DNA of 49,855 bases. Source: an uncultured Acidobacteriota bacterium (GTDB lineage Bacteria > Acidobacteriota > UBA6911 > CAINFC01). Positions 35,338-44,609 of the stretch are shown here, in pieces (position 1 is the first letter of the stretch; every line of letters starts with the position of its first letter). The stretch spans positions 1 through 49,855 of the forward strand of contig CAINFC010000125.1 of NCBI GenBank assembly GCA_903847975.1, written 5' to 3'. Under the pieces are notes generated by a model. The model was not told the origin of the DNA. It did no database searches and saw only the letters and a list, made by a program, of their open reading frames with translations. The position numbers were made by a program, and so were the translations under genes.

Positions 35338-36507
35338 ATGGACTTTAAATCTGCCGAAGCAAAGACGATGCGTTACCTTAAACCATTCATAGAAAAAGAT
35401 CTATCGAAAAAAATGGTCTTCCTTGGAGGGCCGCGACAATGCGGGAAAACAACTCTTGCCCGGCATATCCTGGGCCAGGATCCTGAAGCGTACCTGAGCT
35501 GGGACGACCCGGATCACCACGGCAGAATTCTCAAACGCCGCTGGGCCTCAGCATCCAGGCTCGTGGTTTTTGACGAACTGCACAAATTTCCCAAGTGGAA
35601 GTCATGGATCAAGGGGATCTACGATTCACGGCCGCCCGGCCAGTCTTTCCTGGTCACCGGGAGCGCGCGCCTGGACCTGTACCAGCGGGGAGGGGATTCC
35701 CTTTTGGGGCGGTACCACTATTGGCGGCTTCACCCGTTTTCGCTCTGGGAACACGCCGGGGGATTCGATCCGCCGGAAGCGCTCCGCCGGCTGCTCACGG
35801 TGGGCGGTTTCCCGGAGCCGTTCCTGGACGGGGACGAACGGGAAGCGCGCCGCTGGCGTCGTGAAAGATACCAGCGCATCGTCCGCGACGACATCCGGGA
35901 CCTCGAACCGCTGCGATCCCTGCCGAGTCTCGAGCTCCTGCTATCCCTCCTGCGGGAGCGGGTGAGTTCTACGGTCACCCTGAGCGGACTGGCCCGGGAA
36001 ATCCAGGTCGCACCCCAGACGGTCGGCAACTGGATCGAAATCCTGAGCCGGATGTACCTGATTTTCGTGGTGCGGCCCTATGTGGAAAATGTGGCCCGTG
36101 CCGTTCAGAAACCGTTCAAGGTTTACTTCTACGACAACCTCGACGTGGACTGCCCGGAAGACCGTCAGTCGGGCGCCCGGTTCGAAAACCTGGTCGCAAC
36201 ACACCTGCTGAAAAAAGTACAGTTCCTGGAGGACTATACCGGAGAAAAATGGGAACTGTCGTTTCTGCGGGATAGGGACGGCCGCGAAGTCGATTTCGTG
36301 GTCGTCCGCAACGGCGTGGCCGAGGAGCTGGTCGAGGCGAAGTGCTCGGGAAGCGACGTTGCCAGGCCCCTGGTCCATTTCGCCGAGAAACTGAATCCGG
36401 CCGGGGCCGTGCAGGTGGTAAAGGATCTCCGCGCACCTTTCAGCCGCGGCAGGTTGCGGGTGACCGATCCGATTACTTACTTCGCCAGCCCGCCCTGGTC
36501 AGCCTGA
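35338..36507 (+). CDS. AAA_14/DUF4143 P-loop ATPase
   Basis: A 389-residue protein from ATG 35338; the ATG at 35368 (MRYLKPF) is an equally good start by family comparison. The N-terminal AAA_14 domain has Walker A GGPRQCGKTTLA, Walker B LVVFDELHK and sensor FLVTGSARLDL. The middle has a winged-helix-like SGLAREIQVAPQTVGNWIEIL. The C-terminal DUF4143 domain has GARFENLVATHL and the nuclease-like RDGREVDFVV plus LVEAKCS. The family is widespread and mobile but its role is unproven. The stop codon lies inside an 18/19 copy of a repeat fragment (36500-36518), so the last codons may have been altered by an insertion. Confidence 0.88.
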   Translation: MDFKSAEAKTMRYLKPFIEKDLSKKMVFLGGPRQCGKTTLARHILGQDPEAYLSWDDPDHHGRILKRRWASASRLVVFDELHKFPKWKSWIKGIYDSRPPGQSFLVTGSARLDLYQRGGDSLLGRYHYWRLHPFSLWEHAGGFDPPEALRRLLTVGGFPEPFLDGDEREARRWRRERYQRIVRDDIRDLEPLRSLPSLELLLSLLRERVSSTVTLSGLAREIQVAPQTVGNWIEILSRMYLIFVVRPYVENVARAVQKPFKVYFYDNLDVDCPEDRQSGARFENLVATHLLKKVQFLEDYTGEKWELSFLRDRDGREVDFVVVRNGVAEELVEAKCSGSDVARPLVHFAEKLNPAGAVQVVKDLRAPFSRGRLRVTDPITYFASPPWSA

Positions 36508-36518
36508 AGTCTGTACTC
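36500..36518 (+). repeat. Fragment of the cloverleaf repeat at a gene end
   Basis: The 19 bases equal positions 189-207 of the element at 110-269 except for one base (CAGCCTGAAG-T-CTGTACTC against G). It supplies the TGA stop of the ATPase gene and lies just before the AGGAGG of the next gene. Confidence 0.6.
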
Positions 36519-36543
36519 GGAACGGATAGTCCAGGAGGAAACG

Positions 36544-37773
36544 GTGCGGACCCAATTCAGAAACATCTCGAAAAGGATTGCAGGCATAAGGTTTCGAGCG
36601 TATTTCAGAATAATTATGTGTTCGGTTGTCCTGTTCGGAGTCGCAGGAGGGATTCCTGAACGATACCCCCCTGTGGTTTTATCCGCAGAGGAACCGGAAG
36701 GAAGCGGCGGTGGAGAGTTGATCTTTAAGAACGATCTTCCGCCTCTTACGGAGCGACAACGCGCGGACATTCAGGCACGGATCGATCTGAATATCCTGAC
36801 GCTGCAGACGCAAGGCAGATTGCCTGTTCATCCTGCCCCCGGCCTGATCCGGATGGATTGGCCACTCGAAGCCGCAAACGGGATGACCGATCCGGGCTAT
36901 TACGGCATCTCCGCTTTCGTCGATCACGATCCCGTTATCGGTCAGTTGAAAGATTACATGTGCGGCACACGTTCGTACGATTTAACATCGGGTCATAATC
37001 ACACCGGTACGGATTTCTTTCCTACTCCGTTTCTCTGGAACAAGATGGATAACAACCACGTGGCGATCATCGCCGCAGCGCCGGGCACAATCGTTTACAA
37101 GCAAGATGGTAACTACGATCGCAATTGCGCCATGAGCAGCACCCCCTGGAATGCCGTTTACATCCAACATGCGGATGGTTCCGTGGCATGGTACGGGCAT
37201 ATGAAAAATGGTTCGGTCACCACCAAAGCGGTGGGTGATTCGGTGAACGCCGGCGAGCGCCTGGGATTTATCGGCAGTTCCGGCGGCTCGACGGGACCGC
37301 ACCTCCACTTTGAGCTGCACGATCCGGCAAGTCAAATCATCGATCCGTACAGCGGGCCCTGCAACAATATTCCGTCATGGTGGTCTGCGCAACGCCCCTA
37401 TCGCGATTCGGCAGTAAACAAACTCACCACGGGAATAGCGGCTCCCGTTCTTCCCGATTGTTCCCCGGAAACTTCGAATGCTTCCACGACTTTTGCTCCA
37501 GGGAGCAAGATTTACTTTTCGACATACTACCGCGATCAAGTAACGGGGCAGACCAGCAAGTATACGATTTACCGACCGGACTCGTCGGTTTATTCGACCT
37601 GGAACCACAATTCCCCCGGTACCTACAGTGCATCTTATTGGTACTGGTGGCTTACCATGGCGGCATCGGAGCCGTTGGGAGTCTGGCGGTTCGAAGTATT
37701 CTATAACGGTCAGACCTACAGCGTCGATTTCCATGTGGGCAGCGTCGTGTTCGTTCCGTTGACCCGAAAATAG
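36544..37773 (+). CDS. Exported M23-family peptidase
   Basis: A 409-residue protein. GTG 36544 sits six bases behind a strong AGGAGG, which decides the start. A hydrophobic segment at about residues 20-37 exports it. The M23 (LytM) domain spans about 140-280: zinc ligands H..D in HNHTGTDFF, YGHM, and the catalytic HLHFE. The spacing is that of active lysostaphin-like endopeptidases, which cut peptidoglycan bridges. The C-terminal 130 residues (Trp/Tyr-rich, with STYYRDQ, WYWWLTM and GVWRFEVFYNG) form a beta-sandwich-like domain that I do not recognise. It could bind glycan. Confidence 0.88.
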   Translation: MRTQFRNISKRIAGIRFRAYFRIIMCSVVLFGVAGGIPERYPPVVLSAEEPEGSGGGELIFKNDLPPLTERQRADIQARIDLNILTLQTQGRLPVHPAPGLIRMDWPLEAANGMTDPGYYGISAFVDHDPVIGQLKDYMCGTRSYDLTSGHNHTGTDFFPTPFLWNKMDNNHVAIIAAAPGTIVYKQDGNYDRNCAMSSTPWNAVYIQHADGSVAWYGHMKNGSVTTKAVGDSVNAGERLGFIGSSGGSTGPHLHFELHDPASQIIDPYSGPCNNIPSWWSAQRPYRDSAVNKLTTGIAAPVLPDCSPETSNASTTFAPGSKIYFSTYYRDQVTGQTSKYTIYRPDSSVYSTWNHNSPGTYSASYWYWWLTMAASEPLGVWRFEVFYNGQTYSVDFHVGSVVFVPLTRK

Positions 37774-37967
37774 CGCGTGGCGCAGGGCAACAGACTCCTG
37801 GCCGCTGCCGGAGAAGGAGAACTTTTCTGGAATCGAAAAAAGGTTAAGGTCCGCGGTTTCCTGGAGAAACCGGGATTCCTGCTTTATACTGTTGCGGTCA
37901 CCCTGCCCCCCCCGGGGGGGAGGTGCGCTCTTTTGCTCTTATTCAGGAATCCGGGACTGGCTGAAAG

Positions 37968-39326
37968 TTACACGGAAACAGCGGATGGGACGGAGGAAGG
38001 ATGGGGGCCTTCCTTGTTGAGCGGGAGGCGGCGGATGAGGATCACCGTCTGGTCGTCCTGCTGGACATCCGATCCGCAGTGCTCGCGCACCGCGCAAAAA
38101 ATCCGCTCGATCAGCCGGGGGGCGGGCTCGGCCCGGTGCTCCTGCACCAGGCGGACCAGGGCTTCCACCCCGAATTCGCACTCTGCGCCATTCTGCGCTT
38201 CCGGAATCCCGTCGGAATAAAGCAGCAGCATTTCCCCCGGCTGCAGCGACACCCCTTCCTCCCGGTAGGCGGCGTTATCCATCACTCCCAGTACCAGGCC
38301 TCCCACCGAAAGCTCCCGCGGCGCGCCGTGCACCGGGAAAAGCAAAGGAGGATCGTGCCCGGCGTTGGAATAGAGAAACCGGTGATCCTTCACATCCAGG
38401 GCGCCATACACCAGAGTGACGAACTTGGCGTCGCTGGTCGAGGCCAGCAAAAGCCGGTTGGACACCTGCAAAGCCACCGCCGGCGAAGCGTCCAGCAGGG
38501 CCTGCCCGCGGATGGTAGCCTGCAGGTTGGCCATGAGCAGGGAAGCCGGCAGCCCTTTCCCGGAGACATCCCCCAGGGCCACCGCCAGTCGCTGGCCGCC
38601 GAGCGGAATGAAATCGAAATAGTCTCCTCCCACGGTGAGGGCCGGCTGGGTATAGCCGGCAAGGTCGTAGCCTTCAATCCGCGGAGCAGACTGCGGCAGA
38701 AGGTCCCGCTGGATGCGCGAGGCCAGGCGCATCTCCTCCTGGATCCGCAGCAGCGCCTTTTCCTCTTCCCGGCGCTGGCGATGGAGGCTGTCGTTCTGCA
38801 GGGCCAGGCTGGCCATGGTTCCCAGGACATTGGCCAGCTTGGCTTCCCCGGAGGTGAAGAACCGCCCCGGCGCATTCCAGCCCACGCACAGGAAACCATA
38901 CACCTCCTGCTCCGATTTCAGGACCTGGGCGTGCAGCCCGCAGGGCGACGCCGGCTCAAAGTCCGGGACATCCGACGGCAGCGCGTTCAGGGTGAACGTC
39001 CGGCCTTTGGGCATTCGGCCTTTCAGAATGCGGTCATGAAGGATATCCAGCAGAAAAGGCTGCGGCACCCGACCCGGAAAGACCTGCGCCGAACCGTGCA
39101 CGTCCGGCAGGTAAATCCAGCTCCATTCGGCTTCAAAGACCTGGCTGGCCTCTTCCACAATCAGCTGCAGCTGGCGGTGAATCTCCGTATTAACCATGAT
39201 CCGCTCGGCGGTCCGGTAGATCAGGTCCAGCTCCTCGTAGGAGTCCAGCAGATTGACGGTCAGGCTCTCCAGCCTGCGCCGCAGGCTCTCCGCCTCCTTC
39301 TTGTCTTCAGGTCCGAGAGGGTTCAT
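37968..39326 (-). CDS. GAF-linked PP2C-type (SpoIIE/RsbU) serine phosphatase
   Basis: A 452-residue protein. A short coiled coil leads into a GAF domain (about 45-185), a second coiled linker (EEEKALLRIQEEMRLA) and a SpoIIE domain (about 205-440). The metal-binding motifs are GGDYFDF, LGDVSGKG, GHDPPLL and QQDDQTV. Such enzymes dephosphorylate anti-sigma-factor antagonists in partner-switching pathways, but no STAS or anti-sigma gene is in the window. The start overlaps the preceding REC gene by 20 bases. It is the last gene and the probable output of the five-gene operon 44609-37968. Confidence 0.92.
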   Translation of the reverse strand: MNPLGPEDKKEAESLRRRLESLTVNLLDSYEELDLIYRTAERIMVNTEIHRQLQLIVEEASQVFEAEWSWIYLPDVHGSAQVFPGRVPQPFLLDILHDRILKGRMPKGRTFTLNALPSDVPDFEPASPCGLHAQVLKSEQEVYGFLCVGWNAPGRFFTSGEAKLANVLGTMASLALQNDSLHRQRREEEKALLRIQEEMRLASRIQRDLLPQSAPRIEGYDLAGYTQPALTVGGDYFDFIPLGGQRLAVALGDVSGKGLPASLLMANLQATIRGQALLDASPAVALQVSNRLLLASTSDAKFVTLVYGALDVKDHRFLYSNAGHDPPLLFPVHGAPRELSVGGLVLGVMDNAAYREEGVSLQPGEMLLLYSDGIPEAQNGAECEFGVEALVRLVQEHRAEPAPRLIERIFCAVREHCGSDVQQDDQTVILIRRLPLNKEGPHPSSVPSAVSV

Positions 39327-39693
39327 CTCCGCGAATCATTTCCTCAATCAGCTGCCGCAGCCGGCGGGGGCTGAACGGTTTGGTCATGTAGCGGTCCGCG
39401 CCCGATTGCATCCCCTGCACTTCGTCGATCTCCTGTCCCTTGGCCGACAGCATGACCACCGGGATAGCCGCCGTGTCCGGATTCTGCCGCAGCCGGCGGC
39501 AGACCTCCAGGCCCGTCATGCGCGGCAGCATCACATCCAGAATGATCAGCTGCGGCTTTTGGCTGCAGGCCAGCTGCAGTCCGGTCTCCCCGTCTTCGGC
39601 GGTCAGGGGCTCAAACCCGGCGCTCCTCACCACGTAGCTCACCGACTCGAGAATATAGAGCTCATCATCCACGATCAACACCCTGGCGGTCAT
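39307..39693 (-). CDS. Stand-alone response regulator (REC only)
   Basis: A 128-residue single REC domain: DDE near the N-terminus, phospho-acceptor Asp53 (ILDVMLPRM), the Ser of MLSAKG and the KPF loop. Its ATG overlaps the stop of the hybrid kinase (ATGA), and its own stop lies inside the phosphatase gene, so it is translationally wedged between the two. The arrangement suggests it carries the kinase signal to the SpoIIE phosphatase. Confidence 0.92.
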   Translation of the reverse strand: MTARVLIVDDELYILESVSYVVRSAGFEPLTAEDGETGLQLACSQKPQLIILDVMLPRMTGLEVCRRLRQNPDTAAIPVVMLSAKGQEIDEVQGMQSGADRYMTKPFSPRRLRQLIEEMIRGDEPSRT

Positions 39694-42600
39694 TCCGACT
39701 CCTCCTCGCGGGAGAGCGAGGCCGATTTCAGAACCCGCTTCAGCCCCTCCATGAATTCTTCCCGCGGGAAAGGTTTCTGAAAGTAGTCGGCGGCACCCAG
39801 CAGAAGCGACTTGGTCCGGCTGCGCCCCATGTCGGAGGCGGTCAGCACGATCACCGGAATGTGACGGGTGCGCTCCTCCTCCTTGAGGCGCTTGATCACC
39901 TCGTACCCGTCCATCCCCGGCATCTTGATGTCCATGAGGATCAGGTCGGGAACAAACTCCCCGGCCAGGCGCAACGCCAGCTTACCGTCGTATGCTTTGT
40001 AGGTGACGTACCCTTCGGCCGTCAGCAGCGTCTCCAGAAGCTCGACGATGGAGGGATCGTCATCGACAATCAGAATCCCTCCGGATCGGCCTTTGGAGAG
40101 CTTTTTCATCAGCTGCGACACCGTCTGCAGCAGCCGCTCCTTGTCCAGCGGCTTGCAGTAGTAGTCGTAGGCCCCGAGCTGAAAGCCGCGCTCTTTGTCG
40201 TCCATGATCGAGACGATGACCACTTCGATGTCATGGGTTTCGGGATCCTCCTTCAGGCGGTGAATCACCTCGAAGCCGTCGATGCCCGGAAGGAGCACGT
40301 CCAGCAGCACCACCGCGGGATGCTCCTCCCGGGCGATCGCCAGGGCATCCTCGCCGCTGGAGGCTTCCAGCACGCGGTAGCCGACCTTCTGCAGCTCGTA
40401 GCGGATGAATTCCCGGATATTCGGCTCGTCGTCGACGACCAGGATCTTGGGATAGGGCGCCCCGGAAGGCGAAACCGCGACCCGACCTTCTTCTCCGGCC
40501 GCCCCGGTCTCCAGAGGCAGAAAGAAGTGGAAGCGGCTTCCCTTACCCAGCTCGCTTTCCACCCAGATCCGGCCGTGGTGGTGGAGGATGATTTCCCGGC
40601 AGATGGCCAGTCCGAGCCCGGTTCCGCCCTTGGTCCGGGTAGCGGTGCTGTCCACCTGGTAGAATTTCTGGAAGATGGCCTCCAGCTGGTCTTCGGGAAT
40701 GCCCTCCCCGGTATCGGCAACCGTGCAGTAAACGCCGGTTTTCCCCTCTTCCTGGCGGGCTTCGGCGGACAGGACAATTTCTCCGCCCTCCGGTGTGAAC
40801 TTGATGGCGTTGCTCAGCAGATTGGTGACCACCTGCAACAGCTTGTCGAAGTCCCCGACGATCACCGGCAAATCGGAAGGCAGATGGGTCCGTACCCGCA
40901 GATTTTTTTCCGTAGCCAGGCCGATGATCGATTCCATGGAACTTTCGGCCACATCGGCAAAGCGCAGCGGCCGCATCACCCACTTCTGCTTTCCGGACTG
41001 GATCCGGGAAAGATCCAGCAGGTCCTCGATCAGCCGGGTGAGGCGCTCGCTTTCGTCGTTGATGATCTTGACGAACCGGGTCCGGTTTTCCTCCGCCTCC
41101 CGGGGATTGTCCAGGAGGATTTCCGAAAAAGCGCGAATGGAGGTCAGAGGGGTGCGCAGCTCGTGGGAGACAGTGGAAAGAAAATTGGTTTTAAGCTTGT
41201 CCAGCTCTTCCAGCCGCTGGTTGGACTCCTGCAGCTCCTGGGTCTTGGCTTCCAGCTCCCGGGTGCGCGCCTGGACCAGCTGCTTGAGCATCAGGTTCCG
41301 CTCCCGGATGCTGCGGGTCTCATACCAGCGGTACGCGACCAGGGCCAGAACCAGCGAAGTGAGCAGCGCTACCCGGAACCACCAGGTGGCCCAGAAAGGG
41401 GGCAAAATGGTGAAGGAGAGGACCGCCGGGTTGCGGTTCCAGACGGATTCCGCGTTGCAGGCGTTCACCGCGAACGTGTAATCTCCCGGCGGCAGCTTCA
41501 CGTAGGAAACGGACCGCAGCGAGGTCTCCACCCAGTTCTCGTCGACTCCCTCCAGGCGGTAGCGGTAGCGTACTCCCTGCGGAGAAGTAAGGCTGATTCC
41601 GAAAAAATCGAACCGCAAAAAATTCTGGAAATGCCGGAACTGCAGCGGCTGTCCCAGGCCGGCCGGGTTGTCGAACACATCCACCCGGGAGATGAAGACC
41701 GGCGGAGCCACCGGGTTCGGCCGGTCCAGCCGCGGGTCGAATTGCACCACGCCTCCGCAGGTCCCGAACCAGAAATAGCCGTCGCGGTCCCGGAAGGCGG
41801 CTCCCTGGTTCATTTCGCTGGCGGGCAGGCCGTCGCGGGCCGTATAAATCTTGAATTGCCGGCCATCAAAACGGCTCAGCCCCTTGTTGGTGCCGACATA
41901 TACAAAATCGCGATCGGGAATCACAAAATAGCAGTAATTATTGGCCAGTCCCTTGCGGGCATCGAAAACCTGCCATTTCCGGCCGTCCCAATGGCAAATG
42001 CCGCCGCCGAAGGTGGCAAACCAGAAATGGCCCTGTTCATCCTGGGTGATTCCCATGATGTAGTTGTGACTCAGGCCGTCCCGGACGGAAAAGGCCTTCC
42101 AGCTGGTCCCGTCCCAGACACCCGCACCGCTGCTGGTTCCCACCCAGATCCGGCCTTCGCGGTCCCGGAACAGGCAGTGGGTCTCGTTTCCCGGAAGACC
42201 GTCCTTCTTTCGTATCTGCTTCCAGGAGCTCCCGTCGTAAACCAGCACGCCGGCGCCGGTACTGAACCAGATCCGCCCCCCGCGGTCTTCCAGGATGGAG
42301 AAAACCGCCGGGCGGGCGCCGCCGAGCTCCTGGCTGGAATCGGCCCACCGGCCCCCGGTACGCACCGCGATGCCTCCGGCATGGCCCACCCAGAGACGCC
42401 CCCGGCTGTCCAGAAAAATGGCCCGGATGGCGGCATTGTCCAGGACCGGAAGGGTTTCCATCTTACGCCACTGCCGGCCGTCAAATTCCATGAGACCGCC
42501 GCGGTTGAGGCCCATCAGGATCCTGCCGTCGGCATCCTGGTGGACGCCCCAGACCAGGTTGTCCGGCAATCCTTCCCGGGCCGTGAAGCTCCGGAATTTA

Positions 42601-43562
42601 AGGCTGGTCAGCTTGGCCAGGCCTCCTCCGGTGCCGATCCAGATGTTCCCTTCGCGGTCCTGGCGGATCACCTGCACCGCATTGTTGGGCAGCCCGTCGC
42701 GCTCCGTCAGATGCACCCAGCCCCGCTCGGAGTACTGGGACAGTCCGGCCAGGGTACCCACCCAGACATTCCCCTCGCGATCTTCATACAAGGCCAGAAC
42801 GTAAGCGTCCAGCGGGCTCGGACCGGCCACCTTCACCGGCTCGGTTCGCTGCCCGTCCCATACCCAGAGCCCCTGCCCGTTGGTGGCAATCCAAACCCGC
42901 CCCTTGCTGTCGGGCAGAATGCGAAGGATCAGGGCTTTGGGGAGATCCTGAACTCCGATGATTTTCTGGAGAGATTTCCCGTCATACTTCAGGATTCCCT
43001 CGTCCGGGGTGTTGAACCAGGCGTGCCGGTTGGAGTCGACGGCCAGGTTGAGGATCGTTCGATCCTGCAGCTCCAGGGGGAATTGATAGGCAGCAAAGCG
43101 TTCCCCGTCCCGGTACACCAGGCCGCCGGCCATGCTGGCGACGAAATCCCCGCCGGGCAGCGGGAAAAAGCCGCGGAAGGCGTTGCTGGGAAGTCCGTCC
43201 TGAGTGGTGAACTGCTTCCAGCCCTTGCCGTCAAAGCGGAAGAGACCGTCGGCCTGCGCCCCGGCCCAAATGTGACCCTCCCGGTCTTCATACAGTCCAT
43301 AAATTCGCCCCTCGGAAACCCGGTCCTTTTCGTAGCTGTACGCGGTAAACTCGAAGCCGTTGAACCGGCACAGGCCGTTCTGGGTTCCGAACCACATATA
43401 CCCCTGCCGATCCTGCAGGGCGGAGAAAATGGTGGACTGGGGAAGTCCGTCATCCACCGAGTAACGCTGCAGGGGGATCTGCACGGCCCGCAGCCCGGAT
43501 ACCGCCGCGAAAAAAAGCAGGGCCCGGCCGAATATAGGTAAGAACGCTTTCATGGAATCCAT
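39690..43562 (-). CDS. Propeller-sensor hybrid histidine kinase with two C-terminal REC domains
   Basis: A 1290-residue protein. A signal/membrane segment is followed by about fourteen Reg_prop propeller repeats (GxxWxGT pattern, about 35-650), a Y_Y_Y domain (about 665-735), one membrane helix (ATWWFRVALLTSLVLALVAY) and a coiled linker. HisKA with His800 (SHELRTPLT), HATPase, REC1 (Asp1088, LLDVLLPGIDG) and REC2 (Asp1211, LMDIKMPGMDG) complete it. There is no HPt and no DNA-binding domain, unlike Bacteroidota HTCS proteins. Two in-frame ATGs (43562 and 43553) both have AAGGG-like sites. It starts 14 bases after the LytS-like kinase gene. Confidence 0.93.
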   Translation of the reverse strand: MDSMKAFLPIFGRALLFFAAVSGLRAVQIPLQRYSVDDGLPQSTIFSALQDRQGYMWFGTQNGLCRFNGFEFTAYSYEKDRVSEGRIYGLYEDREGHIWAGAQADGLFRFDGKGWKQFTTQDGLPSNAFRGFFPLPGGDFVASMAGGLVYRDGERFAAYQFPLELQDRTILNLAVDSNRHAWFNTPDEGILKYDGKSLQKIIGVQDLPKALILRILPDSKGRVWIATNGQGLWVWDGQRTEPVKVAGPSPLDAYVLALYEDREGNVWVGTLAGLSQYSERGWVHLTERDGLPNNAVQVIRQDREGNIWIGTGGGLAKLTSLKFRSFTAREGLPDNLVWGVHQDADGRILMGLNRGGLMEFDGRQWRKMETLPVLDNAAIRAIFLDSRGRLWVGHAGGIAVRTGGRWADSSQELGGARPAVFSILEDRGGRIWFSTGAGVLVYDGSSWKQIRKKDGLPGNETHCLFRDREGRIWVGTSSGAGVWDGTSWKAFSVRDGLSHNYIMGITQDEQGHFWFATFGGGICHWDGRKWQVFDARKGLANNYCYFVIPDRDFVYVGTNKGLSRFDGRQFKIYTARDGLPASEMNQGAAFRDRDGYFWFGTCGGVVQFDPRLDRPNPVAPPVFISRVDVFDNPAGLGQPLQFRHFQNFLRFDFFGISLTSPQGVRYRYRLEGVDENWVETSLRSVSYVKLPPGDYTFAVNACNAESVWNRNPAVLSFTILPPFWATWWFRVALLTSLVLALVAYRWYETRSIRERNLMLKQLVQARTRELEAKTQELQESNQRLEELDKLKTNFLSTVSHELRTPLTSIRAFSEILLDNPREAEENRTRFVKIINDESERLTRLIEDLLDLSRIQSGKQKWVMRPLRFADVAESSMESIIGLATEKNLRVRTHLPSDLPVIVGDFDKLLQVVTNLLSNAIKFTPEGGEIVLSAEARQEEGKTGVYCTVADTGEGIPEDQLEAIFQKFYQVDSTATRTKGGTGLGLAICREIILHHHGRIWVESELGKGSRFHFFLPLETGAAGEEGRVAVSPSGAPYPKILVVDDEPNIREFIRYELQKVGYRVLEASSGEDALAIAREEHPAVVLLDVLLPGIDGFEVIHRLKEDPETHDIEVVIVSIMDDKERGFQLGAYDYYCKPLDKERLLQTVSQLMKKLSKGRSGGILIVDDDPSIVELLETLLTAEGYVTYKAYDGKLALRLAGEFVPDLILMDIKMPGMDGYEVIKRLKEEERTRHIPVIVLTASDMGRSRTKSLLLGAADYFQKPFPREEFMEGLKRVLKSASLSREEESE

Positions 43563-43576
43563 CCCTTGACCTTGGT

Positions 43577-44218
43577 TTATTGCGGCAACCGCCCTTTCCC
43601 GGGAATTTCAACGGAAACTGTGGTTCCTTTTTCCGGAGCGCTTTGCAGAAGCAGATCGGCTCCCAGCTTCATCCGGACCAGCTCGCGCAATCGGGCCACC
43701 GAGTTTTCCGGGGCGCCGGCTTCGAAAAGTCCGCGCTGCCGGTCCTCCGGGATCCCGACGCCGTCATCCGAAACCAGAATGCGGATAAAGTCTCCGCAGG
43801 GCAGGACGCGAACCACAATCCTGCCGCCGGCCTTTCTTTTCATGATCCCGTGGCGCAGCCCGTTGTCCACCAGCTGAAGAACCAGGAAAGGAGGCAGAAA
43901 ACAGCCCGGGACCGGTTGGACTTCCCATTCGACCTGCAGGCGGTCTCCGAAACGCACTTTCTGGATGTCCAGATAGGCGCGCACCGTGTCCAGTTCCGCC
44001 TCCAGCGGGATCAGTTCCTTTTCATCCTCCAGGACTGCGCGCAGGCAATGGCTGATCTGCACCAGCAGGTCAGCCGCCCGCCCCGGATCGATCGAGCAGA
44101 GCGACACCGCGCTGTTCAGGGCGTTAAAGAAAAAATGCTGGAAGGAATGCTGCCGCAGCAGGCAGCCCTCCCCTGGCGCGCAGTCGCGCCTTTCCCAGGT
44201 GCCGGATCGGTCTTTCAT
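43577..44218 (-). CDS. Small soluble LytS-type histidine kinase
   Basis: A 213-residue protein holding just the His_kinase domain (QHFFFNALN, His28, where LytS proteins have PHFLFN) and an HATPase domain (LVDNGLRHGI as N-box, DDGVGIPE as G1 box). There is no membrane segment or sensor, so its input must come from a partner, perhaps the REC protein encoded 10 bases upstream. ATG 44218 follows GAAGG; a longer frame overlaps the upstream gene. It lacks a LytTR regulator, the usual partner of this kinase class. Confidence 0.88.
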   Translation of the reverse strand: MKDRSGTWERRDCAPGEGCLLRQHSFQHFFFNALNSAVSLCSIDPGRAADLLVQISHCLRAVLEDEKELIPLEAELDTVRAYLDIQKVRFGDRLQVEWEVQPVPGCFLPPFLVLQLVDNGLRHGIMKRKAGGRIVVRVLPCGDFIRILVSDDGVGIPEDRQRGLFEAGAPENSVARLRELVRMKLGADLLLQSAPEKGTTVSVEIPGKGRLPQ

Positions 44219-44228
44219 AAGTCTGCCT

Positions 44229-44609
44229 TCAGGCCTTGATTCCCAGAACCTTCTGGACCGTGTCGACAATCGTCAGGACCTTGAAGGGTTTGTAAATGGT
44301 CATATCGGCACCGGCATCGGCGGCTTTCTGGTGGATGGAATCCCGGCTGCGGGCGGTCAGCAGGACGATGTAGACCTGCGTCAGGCCATGGGTCTTCTTG
44401 GTCCGGGAGCACACTTCGTAGCCGTCCATCTCCGGCAGCATGATGTCCAGGAAAACCAGATCCGGCTTTTCCCGGAGGATGAGTTCCAGTCCCTCTTTGC
44501 CATCCACCGCATAAAGAATTCCGACTCCCTTTTCCTGAAACACCTTCAGAATCACTTCCAGCAGGTAGCGGTTGTTCGGTTCGTCGTCAACCACCAGAAT
44601 TTTGGCCAT
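44229..44609 (-). CDS. Stand-alone response regulator (REC only)
   Basis: A 126-residue REC domain with VVDDEP, phospho-acceptor Asp55 (FLDIMLPEMDG), the Thr of LLTARS and the YKPF loop. ATG 44609 is chosen from family length and AGAGGG upstream. It is first in the five-gene operon (REC, LytS-like kinase, hybrid kinase, REC, SpoIIE phosphatase). The divergent spacer 44610-44721 must hold promoters for both this operon and the next gene. Confidence 0.92.
   Translation of the reverse strand: MAKILVVDDEPNNRYLLEVILKVFQEKGVGILYAVDGKEGLELILREKPDLVFLDIMLPEMDGYEVCSRTKKTHGLTQVYIVLLTARSRDSIHQKAADAGADMTIYKPFKVLTIVDTVQKVLGIKA

Noticed and set aside
35338-36507. Treating the AAA_14/DUF4143 gene as a defence or toxin system
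   Set aside because: No antitoxin, nuclease partner or other defence gene adjoins it. The family is common with unknown function, so the claim would be unsupported.
37777-38220. A 147-codon plus-strand frame after the M23 gene
   Set aside because: It overlaps the C-terminal part of the SpoIIE phosphatase gene on the other strand, has no ribosome site, and contains homopolymer C/G tracts with no domain.
39861-43541. A 1226-codon open frame on the plus strand opposite the propeller hybrid kinase
   Set aside because: It is the antisense shadow of a gene with full domain evidence. Long open antisense frames are expected at this GC content, and its translation has no recognisable domain.
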